The notes: generated by a model not told the origin, from the sequence alone. A stretch of 64,000 bases of DNA from Streptomyces sp. DvalAA-43 (GCF_900091725.1 NZ_FMBW01000012.1:150099-214098); one strand, 5' to 3'; positions 40,161 to 48,968 are shown, counted from the first letter of the stretch. Numbers and translations: made by a program.

Positions 40161-41204
40161 GTGCATGCACGCACTGTCCGCGGCGCCGTCCGATCCGCTG
40201 CCGCCGTCGCTGCGGTGACGGGCACCCTCGTGTGGGCACCTGCCGCGACTGCCCAGCCGTCCGAGCCGACGCCCTCGGCTTCCGCTGCCCCCGCCGAGAC
40301 ACCGGTTCCGGCGGCGGGCAGCATCACGATCACCAAGAAGGACACGGCAGGGGACATCCTCCCCGGCGCCGCGTTCCTGCTGCTCGACTCCGCTGGCCAG
40401 GAAGCCGGACGAGGGAAGACCGATGCGCAAGGGACACTTGTCTTCCCCGACCTGCCCCCCGGTGTCTACCGGCTCAAGGAGACGGCCTCCGGTAGCCCGC
40501 TCCACGAGGTCGCCGCGGACCAAGACGTCATCGTCACTCCGGGCGCGACCACGCGGCTGACCATCACCGACGCGTTCAAAGCCGCCAAGGTCCTCCTCCA
40601 GGCCAAGGACGACAAGACCGGCAAGCTTCTGACCGGCGCGACCGTGAACATCGGCAGCGGCGACAAGACGCTGCTCACTCTCACCACCGGGGCCAAGGGC
40701 ACGGCCTCCGGCGAGCTGCCGGTGCCGAGCCGGAAGGCCGAATTCTGGGTCAAGCAGATCAAGGCCCCTAGGGGCTACGACCTCTACAAGACCGTGAAGA
40801 CGTTCGCCGCCGGCCCCGCGGCCCCGGTCACCGTGACCGTCACCAACGCCAAGACCGCAAGCACTCCGAAGCCTGACCCGTCCGGCAAGCCTGCGGACAA
40901 GCCCGCCCCCACCCCCTCTACGCCAGAGGACAAGCCGACTCACGACTCCTCCGGCGGCACGTCTCTCGCTGCTCCCGGCTCGGCCACGCCGAGTGCTGAT
41001 CCCTCGCTTCCCGCGTCAGCCGAGTCCGACAAAACAACGCCGAAGGCCCCGAAGGGCTCCCTCGCTCACACCGGAGCCGACGCCACACCCTGGCTTCTCG
41101 GCGTCGGCGGACTCCTTGTCGCCGCCGGTAGCGGCGCTCTGATCGCTGCCCGCCGCCGCAAGCCAGCCGACCCTGTCCAGGACAGCAACGGCGAAACCAG
41201 CTAA
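40161..41204 (+). CDS. Second LAHTG-anchored surface protein
   Basis: A 347-residue wall protein. GTG at 40161 is in frame behind AAGGAG (long spacing). A signal peptide (VHARTVRGAVRSAAAVAAVT, cleavage near ATAQ) is followed by two SpaA/Cna_B-type beta domains: SITITKKDTAGDILPGAAFL with FPDLPPGVYRLKETASGSPL, and VLLQAKDDKTGKLLTGATVN with RKAEFWVKQIKAPRGYDLY. A Pro/Ser-rich linker leads to LAHTG at 301-305, a membrane span and an ARRRK tail. It lacks the larger N-terminal thioester-like domain of the 36166 protein, so it may be a minor or accessory subunit. Confidence 0.88.
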   Translation: MHARTVRGAVRSAAAVAAVTGTLVWAPAATAQPSEPTPSASAAPAETPVPAAGSITITKKDTAGDILPGAAFLLLDSAGQEAGRGKTDAQGTLVFPDLPPGVYRLKETASGSPLHEVAADQDVIVTPGATTRLTITDAFKAAKVLLQAKDDKTGKLLTGATVNIGSGDKTLLTLTTGAKGTASGELPVPSRKAEFWVKQIKAPRGYDLYKTVKTFAAGPAAPVTVTVTNAKTASTPKPDPSGKPADKPAPTPSTPEDKPTHDSSGGTSLAAPGSATPSADPSLPASAESDKTTPKAPKGSLAHTGADATPWLLGVGGLLVAAGSGALIAARRRKPADPVQDSNGETS

Positions 41205-41228
41205 TCCCACGATCACTTGCCGACCAGC

Positions 41229-41252
41229 AGGCCCCCGGATCTCCGGGGGCCT
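41229..41252 (+). terminator. Terminator of the plus-strand surface-protein operon
   Basis: Perfect inverted repeat with 11-base arms AGGCCCCCGGA and TCCGGGGGCCT around TC, 25 bases after the stop at 41204, followed by a short CTTG run. It closes the plus-strand unit from 25633 to 41204 on the right. Confidence 0.75.
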
Positions 41253-41472
41253 CTTGCGTATACCGACGATAGAAACAGGCCGGCACCCCCGCCTCGGCAC
41301 TATGCGTGAGCTTCTGAGGCGGAGAACCTTTCGCTCGAGAGCATGGCTAGCCTCGCGCTTTCACGAGGTGGGCTGTCCAAGAGTTGATCAGAAACACGGA
41401 AAGTGCCCTTGACCTGCAACGATAGGACTTGCTGAGGGTCCTGTTGACTGCAAGGAAAAGAGCACTTTCCAG

Positions 41473-42829
41473 GTGAGAAAGCCTATCTCGTCGTACCCAC
41501 GTGTCCGTGTCCAGGGAGACGGTCGGTAGGTGGTCTCGCAGGCCGGTGCGGTCCTGCTGCTGGAGACGGTCCGCAAGACGGGCTTTGACCAGGTGATATC
41601 CGCAGCTCTGGCTCCGTGGCGGAAGCCGCGGGCCGTCCACGATCCCGGCAAGGTTCTCGTGGACGTGGCCCTGGCGGTCGCACTGGGCGACAGCGCTGCG
41701 GTGTGAGCCGGCTGTCTTCGGCCCGGTCGCCTCCGGCCCGACCGTCTCCCGTCTGATCGACACCCTCGCGGCATCCGGCGAGAAAGCCCTGCAGGCCGTC
41801 CGGTCCGCACGCTCCGAAGTCCGGCATCGTGCCCGGTCATTGGCGGGCGATACGGCCCCGGACGCCGACGGCCAGGTCACGGTCGATCTCGACGGCGTCC
41901 TCGTGATCGCCCACTCCGACAAAGAGGACGCGGCCGCGACCTGGAAGAAGACCTACGGCCATCACCCCCTGACGGCCTTCGTCGACCACGGACCGGGCGG
42001 AATCGGTGAGCCCGTCGCCGCGCTCCTCCGACCGGGAAACGCGGGCTCCAACACCGCCGCCGACCACATCACCACCGCCCAACTCGCCCTGGCCCAACTG
42101 CCCAGGCGCTACCGACGAGGACGGCAGACGCTGATCCGCACGGATTCCGCCGGCGGCACCCACGACTTCGTGTCCTGGCTCGCGAAGCGGGGCCGATGGC
42201 TGTCCTACTCGGTCGGCATGACGGTCACCGACGCGATCCACGAATACGTGCTGAAGGCCCCCACCTCGGCCTGGACCCCGGCCGTCGAGGCCGACGGTGA
42301 GGCCCGGAACGGGGCCTGGGTCGCCGAGCTCACCGGCAAGCTCCTTCACGGCTGGCCCAAGGGCATGCGGCTCATCGTGCGAAAGGAACGGCCCCATCCC
42401 GGAGCCCAGCTGAGGATCACGGACGCGGACGGCATGCGGATCACGTGCTTCGCGACCAATACCACCGGCCGACCGATCGCCGAGCTCAAGCTGCGTCACC
42501 GGCTCCGGGCACGGGCCGAGGACCGGATCCGGGCTGCTCGGGCCACCGGTCTACGCAACCTGCCCCTGCACGACACCGCCCAGAATCGGGTCTGGATGGA
42601 GATCGTCCAGATCGCGTTCGACCTGCTGGCCTGGATGCCCATGCTCGCGCTGACCGGCCGGGCGAGGCTCTGGGAACCACGTCGCTTGCGGTTACGCCTG
42701 TTCTCCGCAGCCGGCCAGCTCGTCATCACCGGTCGGCGCAGGATTCTCCGCGTCGCCCGGCATTGGCCTTGGACCGGCGAGATCACAGAAGCCCTTGAAC
42801 GGCTCGCGCTCCTGCCCAACCCCGGCTGA
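41473..42829 (+). pseudogene. IS1380-type transposase, disrupted
   Basis: GTG at 41473 begins a frame (RKPISSYPRVRVQGDGR) stopped by TAG at 41527. The same frame resumes VVSQAGAVLLLETVRKTGFD, then VHDPGKVLVDVALAVALGD. A deletion and frameshift near 41690-41706 then move the text to another frame: EPAVFGPVASGPTVSRLIDT. This runs uninterrupted to 42829 and contains VTVDLDGVLVIAHSDKE, LIRTDSAGGTHDFVSW and QIAFDLLAWMPMLALTGRA, with the DDE residues. Two lesions make the transposase inactive. Confidence 0.8.
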
Positions 42830-42944
42830 CCAGCAACCCACCGTCCCTGCGACAGCATCACCCACCCCGGGCAGTGGAACCCGGCGCCCACCCGCCACGA
42901 CAGCCGGGCCACCGGCCTGCCCACCATCAGCTCCGGAAAGCGAA

Positions 42945-42973
42945 AGGGTCCACCGACGGAGTCGGTGGACCCT
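42945..42973 (+). terminator. Perfect hairpin near the IS right end
   Basis: Arms AGGGTCCACCGAC and GTCGGTGGACCCT, 13 bases each, around a three-base GGA loop. It probably ends transcription from the IS. No T run follows. Confidence 0.7.
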
Positions 42974-42992
42974 CGCGAGAGATCGAGGTTAG

Positions 42993-43835
42993 TGACACTC
43001 GTGCCACAACGGACCGATCTCAGCGATCACATCGGGCGAGAGCCCGGTGATCCGCTGGCTGCGGATGATTGCTGCAAGAGCCCGGCCCCCACCACACTCA
43101 CCATGATCAACAATCAAGGTTCTGACGCGCTATCACCAACCATGCGCGCGCTCGCTGGCTGCGCATGCGCCGAGGCAGACGGAACTGGTGGCCCGACCCT
43201 TGCCGTCACGGAGATTGCAACAGAGCAGCCGTTCGATTGCCACTTTCGATTCGAGATGCTAATCACACGAGCAGGTAAAGCACGCCGGAGCGTCTCCTCA
43301 TTCGTTACGTCACGCGCGAATTCACTGGGCAAACGCACCGTGCGCCACGGCAGTCACGGAAATGCTCACAGTCTGCCGGTTTCACGGTGTATGCACCCAT
43401 ATTTGATGATGCGAGAAGGGCTTGCGCCCCGTGGCGAGCACTGGCGCCCCGTGGCGACGAGGAACAGGCTTCGCGAACGCGAAGATCGTTAATTCCCATA
43501 TGCACGTGCATTGGAGATTTACATCTACGGTCCCGCCGAAGCGTTCGGCACCCTACCGGAGCATTGATCGAGCAATTTCAACGACGATTCGATCAAATAA
43601 CGCCAGAACTGCAGAGTGAAGTGCGGAAAATGGGTCCTCCCAGCGCTGAAGCCGCTGGGGGCGATTCTCGTTTGGTCAAGGGCCCGAGGATTGCAATGAG
43701 CTTCGGTGCATTCCTCTGAGAGCTGTAGTCTCGTGAAACGCAGGGTCGCCGCGCGACCACTGCGCGTGGGTGCACGCCCCAGAGGGTCCAGCCTCTGGGG
43801 CACACCGAAAGCACCCAACCGACTCCGAGGAGTAG
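42993..43835. other. Non-coding or decayed region right of the IS
   Basis: 843 bases with no frame of coding composition on either strand. The GC content is clearly lower than in the flanks. A 14-base direct repeat GCGCCCCGTGGCGA is present at 43424-43437 and 43444-43457 with 20-base periodicity. No inverted repeat, tRNA or promoter is obvious. It could be decayed DNA left by insertions, or a control region for the gene at 43836. Confidence 0.45.
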
Positions 43836-44060
43836 ATGGTGTTCCTCCGAAAAGGCCGAGGGTCCTCTAAAGCCGCCCCGGCCTACGTCTCCAGTATGCC
43901 TACGTGCACTTGCCGGGAAACCGGCCAGGCGGGCGCCAGGCGCCGCCGCCTGGGCGTGATCGCCGCCCTTGGCATCACCGGCTGCTTCGCGCTCTATGCC
44001 GAGCCCTTCCCGTGGGATTTCGTCCTGTCCGTGCTGGTCGCCCTGATTCTGCGGGGCTGA
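43836..44060 (+). CDS. Small predicted membrane protein
   Basis: A 74-residue protein, ATG at 43836 with GAGGAG three to eight bases before it. The N-terminus is basic (VFLRKGRGSSKAAPAYV), then RRRRLGVIAALGITGCFALY and PWDFVLSVLVALILRG are hydrophobic. The protein is followed immediately by a strong terminator (44069-44097), which supports a real gene. Internal ATG at 43896 is an alternative start. Function unknown. Confidence 0.6.
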   Translation: MVFLRKGRGSSKAAPAYVSSMPTCTCRETGQAGARRRRLGVIAALGITGCFALYAEPFPWDFVLSVLVALILRG

Positions 44061-44068
44061 AGCGGTAA

Positions 44069-44097
44069 GGGTGGCCAGGCCAGCGGCCTGGCCACCC
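44069..44097 (+). terminator. Terminator after the 43836 gene
   Basis: Perfect inverted repeat with 13-base arms GGGTGGCCAGGCC and GGCCTGGCCACCC around AGC, eight bases after the stop. Symmetrical, so it could act on either strand. Confidence 0.75.
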
Positions 44098-44167
44098 GTC
44101 ACCCGGTACGCGATTCCCTCTCAGTCGGCTGTCTATCGGCCGACCCATGTGGAGATACGGACACCTC

Positions 44168-45214
44168 ATGCATATGCCTATGGAACCTGCCCGCTGTGCG
44201 TACGCACCATGCAGGAAAGAGTTGAAGCAAACCGCGAAGACGGGCGCGCGCAGGAAGTACTGCGACCCCCGCTGCCGCCGGCGCGCGCAAGAGGCACGGG
44301 ACCGCGCCCGGCGTACCCCGGTGCCACGGACGACGGCAGGGCAAAGTTCGGCGATCGCCTCCAACATCCAAGCTTGCGTGCAGCAGCTCCTGGACGAGGA
44401 GCGGCGCCACGCACCGCTGGAGGTGCGGTTCAAGCTGTCGCAGCTGCTAAACCGCGAGATCCGCTGTTATGTGGCAGCCGCAGTCCAGGAGGAGAGGGCG
44501 GCCGGTGAGGGGTGGGCCGGCATTGGCGAGGCGGCCGGGGTCCCCGCAGCCTCGGCCCGCGCAAGCTGGAGCGAGACGAAGGTCGCAGCGATACTCGCGT
44601 CGCGGCCGGTTCCATCTGCCGCCCGAGGAGCCTGTTCGCAGACTCCGGGTGCGGAAAGGACGCTCGACTGGGCGTTCGCCCGTCCCTCCTGTCGGTTGCA
44701 GCGGGCGGCTGCACGGGTTCTGCGGACGTACCTGACGGGCCTGCTGAAGACCGGTCCCGTCTCGGTCGACGATGTGGCCGTGCAGGCTTGCCTGCCTCGC
44801 GATGCGGTCACTTTGAGCCTGGGGGGCGAATTGATCGCCTCATGGCCCGTCACCTACATGCTGGCGTCGCTTCTGGGCGGGCAGCCCGGGATCCTTCGTA
44901 CGGTGTGGGAAGCGGCCTCTGGGGAGCGAGTGCCGGGCGAGCAGCGGGTGGTTGAGGTCAAGCGTTGTGTGGGGGACGTGCTGCGGGTGCTGCACGTGGC
45001 CGCGGGCGAGCCGGATACCGAGACTCTGGCCGCGCTCGCGCACCTCGCTCCGGAAGCCGTCGCTGACGCGATCGCCGGCACCCGCATTCCGGACTGGTCG
45101 GGGACCGAGCGGCTTACCGCTTCCCTTGGAGCGGAACCGAGCATCGTTCAGCCTTTCTGGGAGTGCTGGTCGACCGCCGAGGCCGTCAACGAGGGTCACC
45201 ATCACGTGGCCTGA
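44168..45214 (+). CDS. Zinc-motif protein with helical body
   Basis: A protein of about 348 residues; ATGs at 44147, 44168, 44174 and 44180 are all possible and 44168 was chosen. The N-terminus has a four-Cys cluster: RCAYAPCRKELKQ and YCDPRCRRRAQEARDR, a small zinc knuckle like those of CxxC-type actinobacterial DNA-associated proteins. The next 60 residues are helical (SNIQACVQQLLDEERRHAPL, AGIGEAAGVPAASARASWSE). The C-terminal half has LPRDAVTLSLGGELIASWPV and LRVLHVAAGEPDTETLAALA, with repeat-like texture. Function unknown. Confidence 0.68.
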   Translation: MHMPMEPARCAYAPCRKELKQTAKTGARRKYCDPRCRRRAQEARDRARRTPVPRTTAGQSSAIASNIQACVQQLLDEERRHAPLEVRFKLSQLLNREIRCYVAAAVQEERAAGEGWAGIGEAAGVPAASARASWSETKVAAILASRPVPSAARGACSQTPGAERTLDWAFARPSCRLQRAAARVLRTYLTGLLKTGPVSVDDVAVQACLPRDAVTLSLGGELIASWPVTYMLASLLGGQPGILRTVWEAASGERVPGEQRVVEVKRCVGDVLRVLHVAAGEPDTETLAALAHLAPEAVADAIAGTRIPDWSGTERLTASLGAEPSIVQPFWECWSTAEAVNEGHHHVA

Positions 45215-45705
45215 CGTACACCCCGTTCCCGCCCACGTCCAGGCGCCTTCCGACCGCTCCCTGGAGTACGACGCCTTCCGCCAGCTGCACGAGCGTCTGC
45301 ATCCGACTTGCGCCCGTCTACGGACCGGCGACGCAGGACGTGCTGCCCAGGCCGTGGCCGAGGCATTCACCACCCTGTCCTCCCGGTGGGCGGAGGCTCT
45401 GCGAAGTGAGTGCCTCGCCGCGGACGCGTGGAACATCCTCAATGCAGCGGTCGGTGGCGCGGCTGAGTTCCGCCCCGGCGGGCCGCAGCGGCGCTGTCAC
45501 TTGACCACGGTGCAGGCCGATGCTTGGTCCGGCTCCACCACCGCCTGGGCCGGCCTCACCCTGCCGGGCGCTGCGGCGCTCATGGGGACGGACAACCACA
45601 CCGTACGTGCGGCGCTGAGTTCGGCTGCCCTCCAGGACTCAGAGGGGGCCGGGCGGGCATGTGCGCGCAGGACACACGGAGCGCGCGCGGAGGAAGTTCG
45701 GGCTG
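45201..45705 (+). pseudogene. Degenerate sigma-70-like gene
   Basis: The frame following the previous gene reads TWPDVHPVPAHVQAPSDRSL, LEYDAFRQLHERLHPTCARL, then LSSRWAEALRSECLAADAWN. This is the N-terminal layout I recall from a Streptomyces family of sigma-70-like proteins. The region-4 helix-turn-helix is scrambled: WAGLTLPGAAALMGTDNHTV is in one frame and LVRLHHRLGRP just before it in another, so small insertions and deletions occurred near 45525-45550. The frame runs on to 46058 over the next gene. No ATG, GTG or TTG start is near; GAGGG stands five bases before ATC at 45201. Probably non-functional. Confidence 0.5.
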
Positions 45706-45840
45706 ATGCGTTTCACACCAAGTGTCCACCCGTACTCTCCCGCACCATTCACTCCAAGGAGGGCTGCCGCCAGCTCAACTATCGCTCTACCATGGACTCT
45801 TCCCAACCCCGATCTTCAAATGAGGTCGAAAGGAGGGCAG

Positions 45841-46659
45841 ATGGTCTACGGGGAGAAACCCCAAACTCACCACATCGACATGGATACCCCAAGTGTCGCC
45901 CGCATGTACGACGCGCTCTTAGGAGGCGTCACCAACTATGCGGTGGACCGCGATGCCTGCAACGAGCTGCTGCGCATCGCACCCAGCACCCAGCTCCTCG
46001 CCCGGAACAACCGGGCGTTCCTCGGCCGGGTCGTCCGCTACCTCGTCGAGGAACATGACATCCGGCAGTTCCTCGACCACGGCTCCGGGCTCCCCTCCCT
46101 GGAGAACGTCCATGAAGTCGCCCAGGACCTGTACGAGGACTGCCGCGTCGCCTACGTCGACAACGACCCCATGGTCCACGCCTTCGGCCGCACGACCCTG
46201 GACGAGAACGACAACACCATGGTCATAGACGCGGACATGCGCGACTCCGAGGACATCTTCCGGGCCACCGCGGAGTTCTTCGACTGGAAGAAACCTATCG
46301 CCGCCCTGTTCGTCTCCGTTCTGCACTGCCTCGCCGACACGAACAATGACCGCGACCCCGGCGCCATGATCAAGCGTGTCGCCACGAAGCTTCCCGCCGG
46401 CAGCTTCCTCGTCATCTGCCAACTCGTCAGCAATAATGCCGCCGTACGCACCAAAGTCACTCAGCTGATGGACGAAGCCACTGGTGGACACTGGGGAAGA
46501 GTCCGCAAACCGGACGAGGTGCGAGCCTACTTCGAGGGCCTGACGATCATCGAGCCAGGGCTCGTCGACGTCGTCGACTGGAAAGCCGACACGCCGCCGC
46601 CCCCACCGGAGCTCCGGGCCACCGACTGGGTCGAGTGGGGCGGAGTCGCCAGCATCTAA
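45841..46659 (+). CDS. DUF574-type SAM-dependent methyltransferase
   Basis: A 272-residue protein of the S-adenosyl methyltransferase (DUF574) family. TPSVARMYDALLGGVTNYAV and AFLGRVVRYLVEEHDIRQFL start the domain. FLDHGSGLPSLENVHEVAQD (in place of the usual glycine-rich SAM loop) and VAYVDNDPMVHAFGRTTLDE follow, with HCLADTNNDRDPGAM near the end. It starts at ATG 45841 with AAGGAGG upstream. DUF574 genes are typically near XRE/DUF397 pairs in Streptomyces, as here. Substrate unknown. Confidence 0.87.
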   Translation: MVYGEKPQTHHIDMDTPSVARMYDALLGGVTNYAVDRDACNELLRIAPSTQLLARNNRAFLGRVVRYLVEEHDIRQFLDHGSGLPSLENVHEVAQDLYEDCRVAYVDNDPMVHAFGRTTLDENDNTMVIDADMRDSEDIFRATAEFFDWKKPIAALFVSVLHCLADTNNDRDPGAMIKRVATKLPAGSFLVICQLVSNNAAVRTKVTQLMDEATGGHWGRVRKPDEVRAYFEGLTIIEPGLVDVVDWKADTPPPPPELRATDWVEWGGVASI

Positions 46660-46700
46660 AGGGCGTTGCAGAAGGCCGCCTCCTCCGTGGGGCCATCGTC

Positions 46701-47612
46701 CTACGAGTGGTAGCCCTTGATGGCCTCACGGATCAGCCGTTTACTCTCCACCCGGTCGGCCGCCACCGCCATGAGCTGGTGCAAGTCGTTGCGGTACTTG
46801 TCCACGATGTCAGGGCGCGTGATGTAGTCAGCCCCGTTGATGTGCTCCACATACACCAGATCCGACGGGCCCTGAGCAGGAAAATCCAACTGCGCGATGG
46901 CGTACGGAGGCGTCACATCGGCACCGCAACCGAACGGTACGATTCGAATGTTCGTCCTCTTGACGTCCGCCTGCTCCAGCAGATACTCCAACTGCTCCCG
47001 CATCACCCCGCGCCCGCCCCGAGGTCGCAGCAGAACTCCCTCGTCGATGAGGGCCGTTAGCCGCAGGGACCGCTGCAACCGCGCTTCTCGCAGCTTCTCC
47101 TGACGTTCCTGACGCATCTCACCGACGCGCTCCGCCTCGCGCTCGTCCTTCTTCACCGTCTTCGCGAGACTCACAGCATATTCACGGGTCTGGAGAACTC
47201 CGGGAACAACCTGGTTCTCGTACGCACGGATTTCCCGTGCGCTACCCTCCAGTGCGATCAGTCGCCTCAAGTAGGTCGGGGTGACGTCGCTAAACTTCTG
47301 ATACCAGGCACCATCTCGTGTCTGGTCCAGCAGACGTTCTATGGTCCGTCGCTCTTGGTGGCTGAGCTTCATGAAGTCAGCGAGGTCCATCACGTCACGA
47401 GTTCGCGGCGGACTCTCTCCACGCTCCAGTCGGCTGATCTTGGAGACTGATGCGCGAATTGCGTAGCCCAACTCCGCCTGTTTCAGTCCCCGTTCCTCCC
47501 GACACTGCCTCAGAAACTCGCCGAACATGAGGTTGGCAACGTCGGGGCCAGGATGCAACTGAGTGACAGTCGCCTCCTGGTCGTCCGGCCGTACACGAGG
47601 AACAGCGGGCAT
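46701..47612 (-). CDS. XRE-family regulator with DUF5753 domain
   Basis: A 303-residue regulator. The helix-turn-helix is at about residues 32-92: FGEFLRQCREERGLKQAELG, YAIRASVSKISRLERGESPP. A DUF5753 ligand-like domain follows (IRAYENQVVPGVLQTREYAV, LEYLLEQADVKRTNIRIVPF, SDLVYVEHINGADYITRPDI). These proteins pair with DUF397 proteins in Streptomyces and often control development or antibiotic genes. ATG at 47612 has GGGAG upstream. The DUF397 gene lies 89 bases upstream in the same direction, and the DUF574 gene is convergent. Confidence 0.9.
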   Translation of the reverse strand: MPAVPRVRPDDQEATVTQLHPGPDVANLMFGEFLRQCREERGLKQAELGYAIRASVSKISRLERGESPPRTRDVMDLADFMKLSHQERRTIERLLDQTRDGAWYQKFSDVTPTYLRRLIALEGSAREIRAYENQVVPGVLQTREYAVSLAKTVKKDEREAERVGEMRQERQEKLREARLQRSLRLTALIDEGVLLRPRGGRGVMREQLEYLLEQADVKRTNIRIVPFGCGADVTPPYAIAQLDFPAQGPSDLVYVEHINGADYITRPDIVDKYRNDLHQLMAVAADRVESKRLIREAIKGYHS

Positions 47613-47701
47613 GCGAAGCTCCCGAGAGGACAGATGCCAGTATCAGCCCCAGGATGCACCCCGCACGCCCGCAGCTCCAAGCTTTGGCCCAAGCTCGGGC
47701 A

Positions 47702-47932
47702 TCACTCGATCAGATGATCGAACTCCCCGAGCTTGGCCGCCGCAATAAAGCGCCGCACCTCTTCGGAGGTGTACAGCAGCGCACCACTACTCGGAAACCG
47801 AGAGTTCCGGATCGCCATACCAGAGTCCAGCTTGGCCAGTTCGACACAGTTGCCATCCCCCTGGCTCGACCGGGCCTTCACCCACCGAACGCCCTCGACC
47901 TCGCTCGCCACAACACCGTTCTCGATCTGCAT
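47702..47932 (-). CDS. DUF397 protein
   Basis: A 76-residue protein typical of DUF397: VRWVKARSSQGDGNCVELAK, LDSGMAIRNSRFPSSGALLY, TSEEVRRFIAAAKLGEFDHL. DUF397 proteins act as partners of XRE regulators with DUF5753, here the gene just downstream. ATG at 47932 has GGGGAAG upstream. In most known loci the XRE gene precedes DUF397; here the order is reversed. Confidence 0.88.
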   Translation of the reverse strand: MQIENGVVASEVEGVRWVKARSSQGDGNCVELAKLDSGMAIRNSRFPSSGALLYTSEEVRRFIAAAKLGEFDHLIE

Positions 47933-48234
47933 GAACTTCCCCTCTCTCGCGCTCCAACCGAATGGCCTGCCGCGACGAAGAGTCGATTCCCCCTCCGACT
48001 CACATTCCCATATGGGATTGCACGGCGAGGCTCGGTGGGAATCCTAGCTAGCGGAACGCCGATGCGAAGTCCCCCGGGAGAGTGCAACCGCTCCCCCTGC
48101 TTTAGGGATAGGCATATTGGAATACTTGTCGGAGCCGGGGCATTTCCCGTAGACGGTCTCCGCCCCGGGGTGCGTCCAGTGCGGGGACACGCGACGCGTG
48201 GCGGGCGACCAACCGTTCCCCGGAGAACCAGAAG

Positions 48235-48903
48235 ATCGTTTACGGGACAACCCTTTGCCATCTCCGCCAGTTGCACGCCGCGGCGGGCGTGCCCTCCACG
48301 CGGCACATGGCCGCACGGACCGGGTACGGCAAGAGCACGATCAGCGAAGCCTTCGCGGGGCGCCGCCTGCCAACCTGGCCGGTCGTGGAAAGGCTCGCCG
48401 CCGCACTCGGCGCAGACGCAGACGATCTGCGTGTTCGGTGGGTTGCGGCCCGGGGACGACCGGCCACGGCGCAGCCGGTACCCGACTGGCTCACCTCCGT
48501 GCGCACCAGTGCCGGAATCCCCGAGATCGTCACCGGCCTGAGCCTTGGGGACGCGGTTGCGGTCGCGCCGAGCGACCCGAAGCGGGCCATCGCATCGAGC
48601 TGGGAGGTCTTGCGTGTGTGCGCCCTGCAACTGGCGCACTGCTACTACGGCGACATCCCGGGAAGCTGGTCATCCAACATCGTGGCGACCTATCAGAGGG
48701 CCGAGGACGACGGACTGCTCCCCGCCGGCGTCGCCGCCGTCGCCCACACGGTCCACTACCGCCACGTCGAAGCCCAATTCCCCGACAAGGAACTGCCGAG
48801 CGCGGCCGAACTCCTCCAGATCATCGTCCTCGCCTACCGGCTGGCCTGGCAGGCACGCGACGTTGTCGAGATCTACGAGGAGACCGGCAAGCCCCAGCCG
48901 TAG
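48235..48903 (+). CDS. Helix-turn-helix regulator, probable ATC start
   Basis: A protein of about 222 residues whose N-terminal HTH spans LRQLHAAAGVPSTRHMAART, GYGKSTISEAFAGRRLPTW and RLAAALGADADDLRVRWVAA. The TTG at 48271 would cut away the first helix (TTLCHLRQLHAAAG) and has no ribosome site. CGGAGAA lies nine bases before ATC at 48235, so ATC is the better start. The C-terminal half (SWEVLRVCALQLAHCYYGDI, LLQIIVLAYRLAWQARDVVE) is helical, perhaps for ligand binding. A T-rich terminator follows. It stands alone, with no partner gene. Confidence 0.68.
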   Translation: MVYGTTLCHLRQLHAAAGVPSTRHMAARTGYGKSTISEAFAGRRLPTWPVVERLAAALGADADDLRVRWVAARGRPATAQPVPDWLTSVRTSAGIPEIVTGLSLGDAVAVAPSDPKRAIASSWEVLRVCALQLAHCYYGDIPGSWSSNIVATYQRAEDDGLLPAGVAAVAHTVHYRHVEAQFPDKELPSAAELLQIIVLAYRLAWQARDVVEIYEETGKPQP

Positions 48904-48920
48904 GGCTTCACTCCCAAAAC

Positions 48921-48968
48921 AGGCCGCCGAAGCGCGTCCGTCACCGTCACGGTGGCGCGGCCTTTTTG
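48921..48968 (+). terminator. T-rich terminator after the HTH gene
   Basis: AGGCCGC at 48921 pairs with GCGGCCT at 48957-48963 across a long loop, with an inner ACCGTCACGGT stem, followed by a TTTTT run. One of the few terminators here with a T tail. Confidence 0.65.

Larger units (their letters stand above)
41347..42992 (+). mobile_element. IS1380-family insertion sequence (inactive)
   Basis: An about 1.65-kb element. The left end reads CTAGCCTCGCGCTTTCACGA and the complement of the right end reads CTAACCTCGATCTCTCGCGA, an imperfect terminal inverted repeat. The left 100 bases also contain a longer imperfect inverted repeat around GGAAAGTGC, as in IS1380 relatives. A hairpin terminator lies just inside the right end (42945-42973). 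No clear target duplication was identified. The encoded transposase is broken (next entry). Confidence 0.7.

Noticed and set aside
41340..42998. Target-site duplication of the IS1380-like element
   Set aside because: The bases outside the two terminal repeats do not match convincingly, so no duplication is reported.
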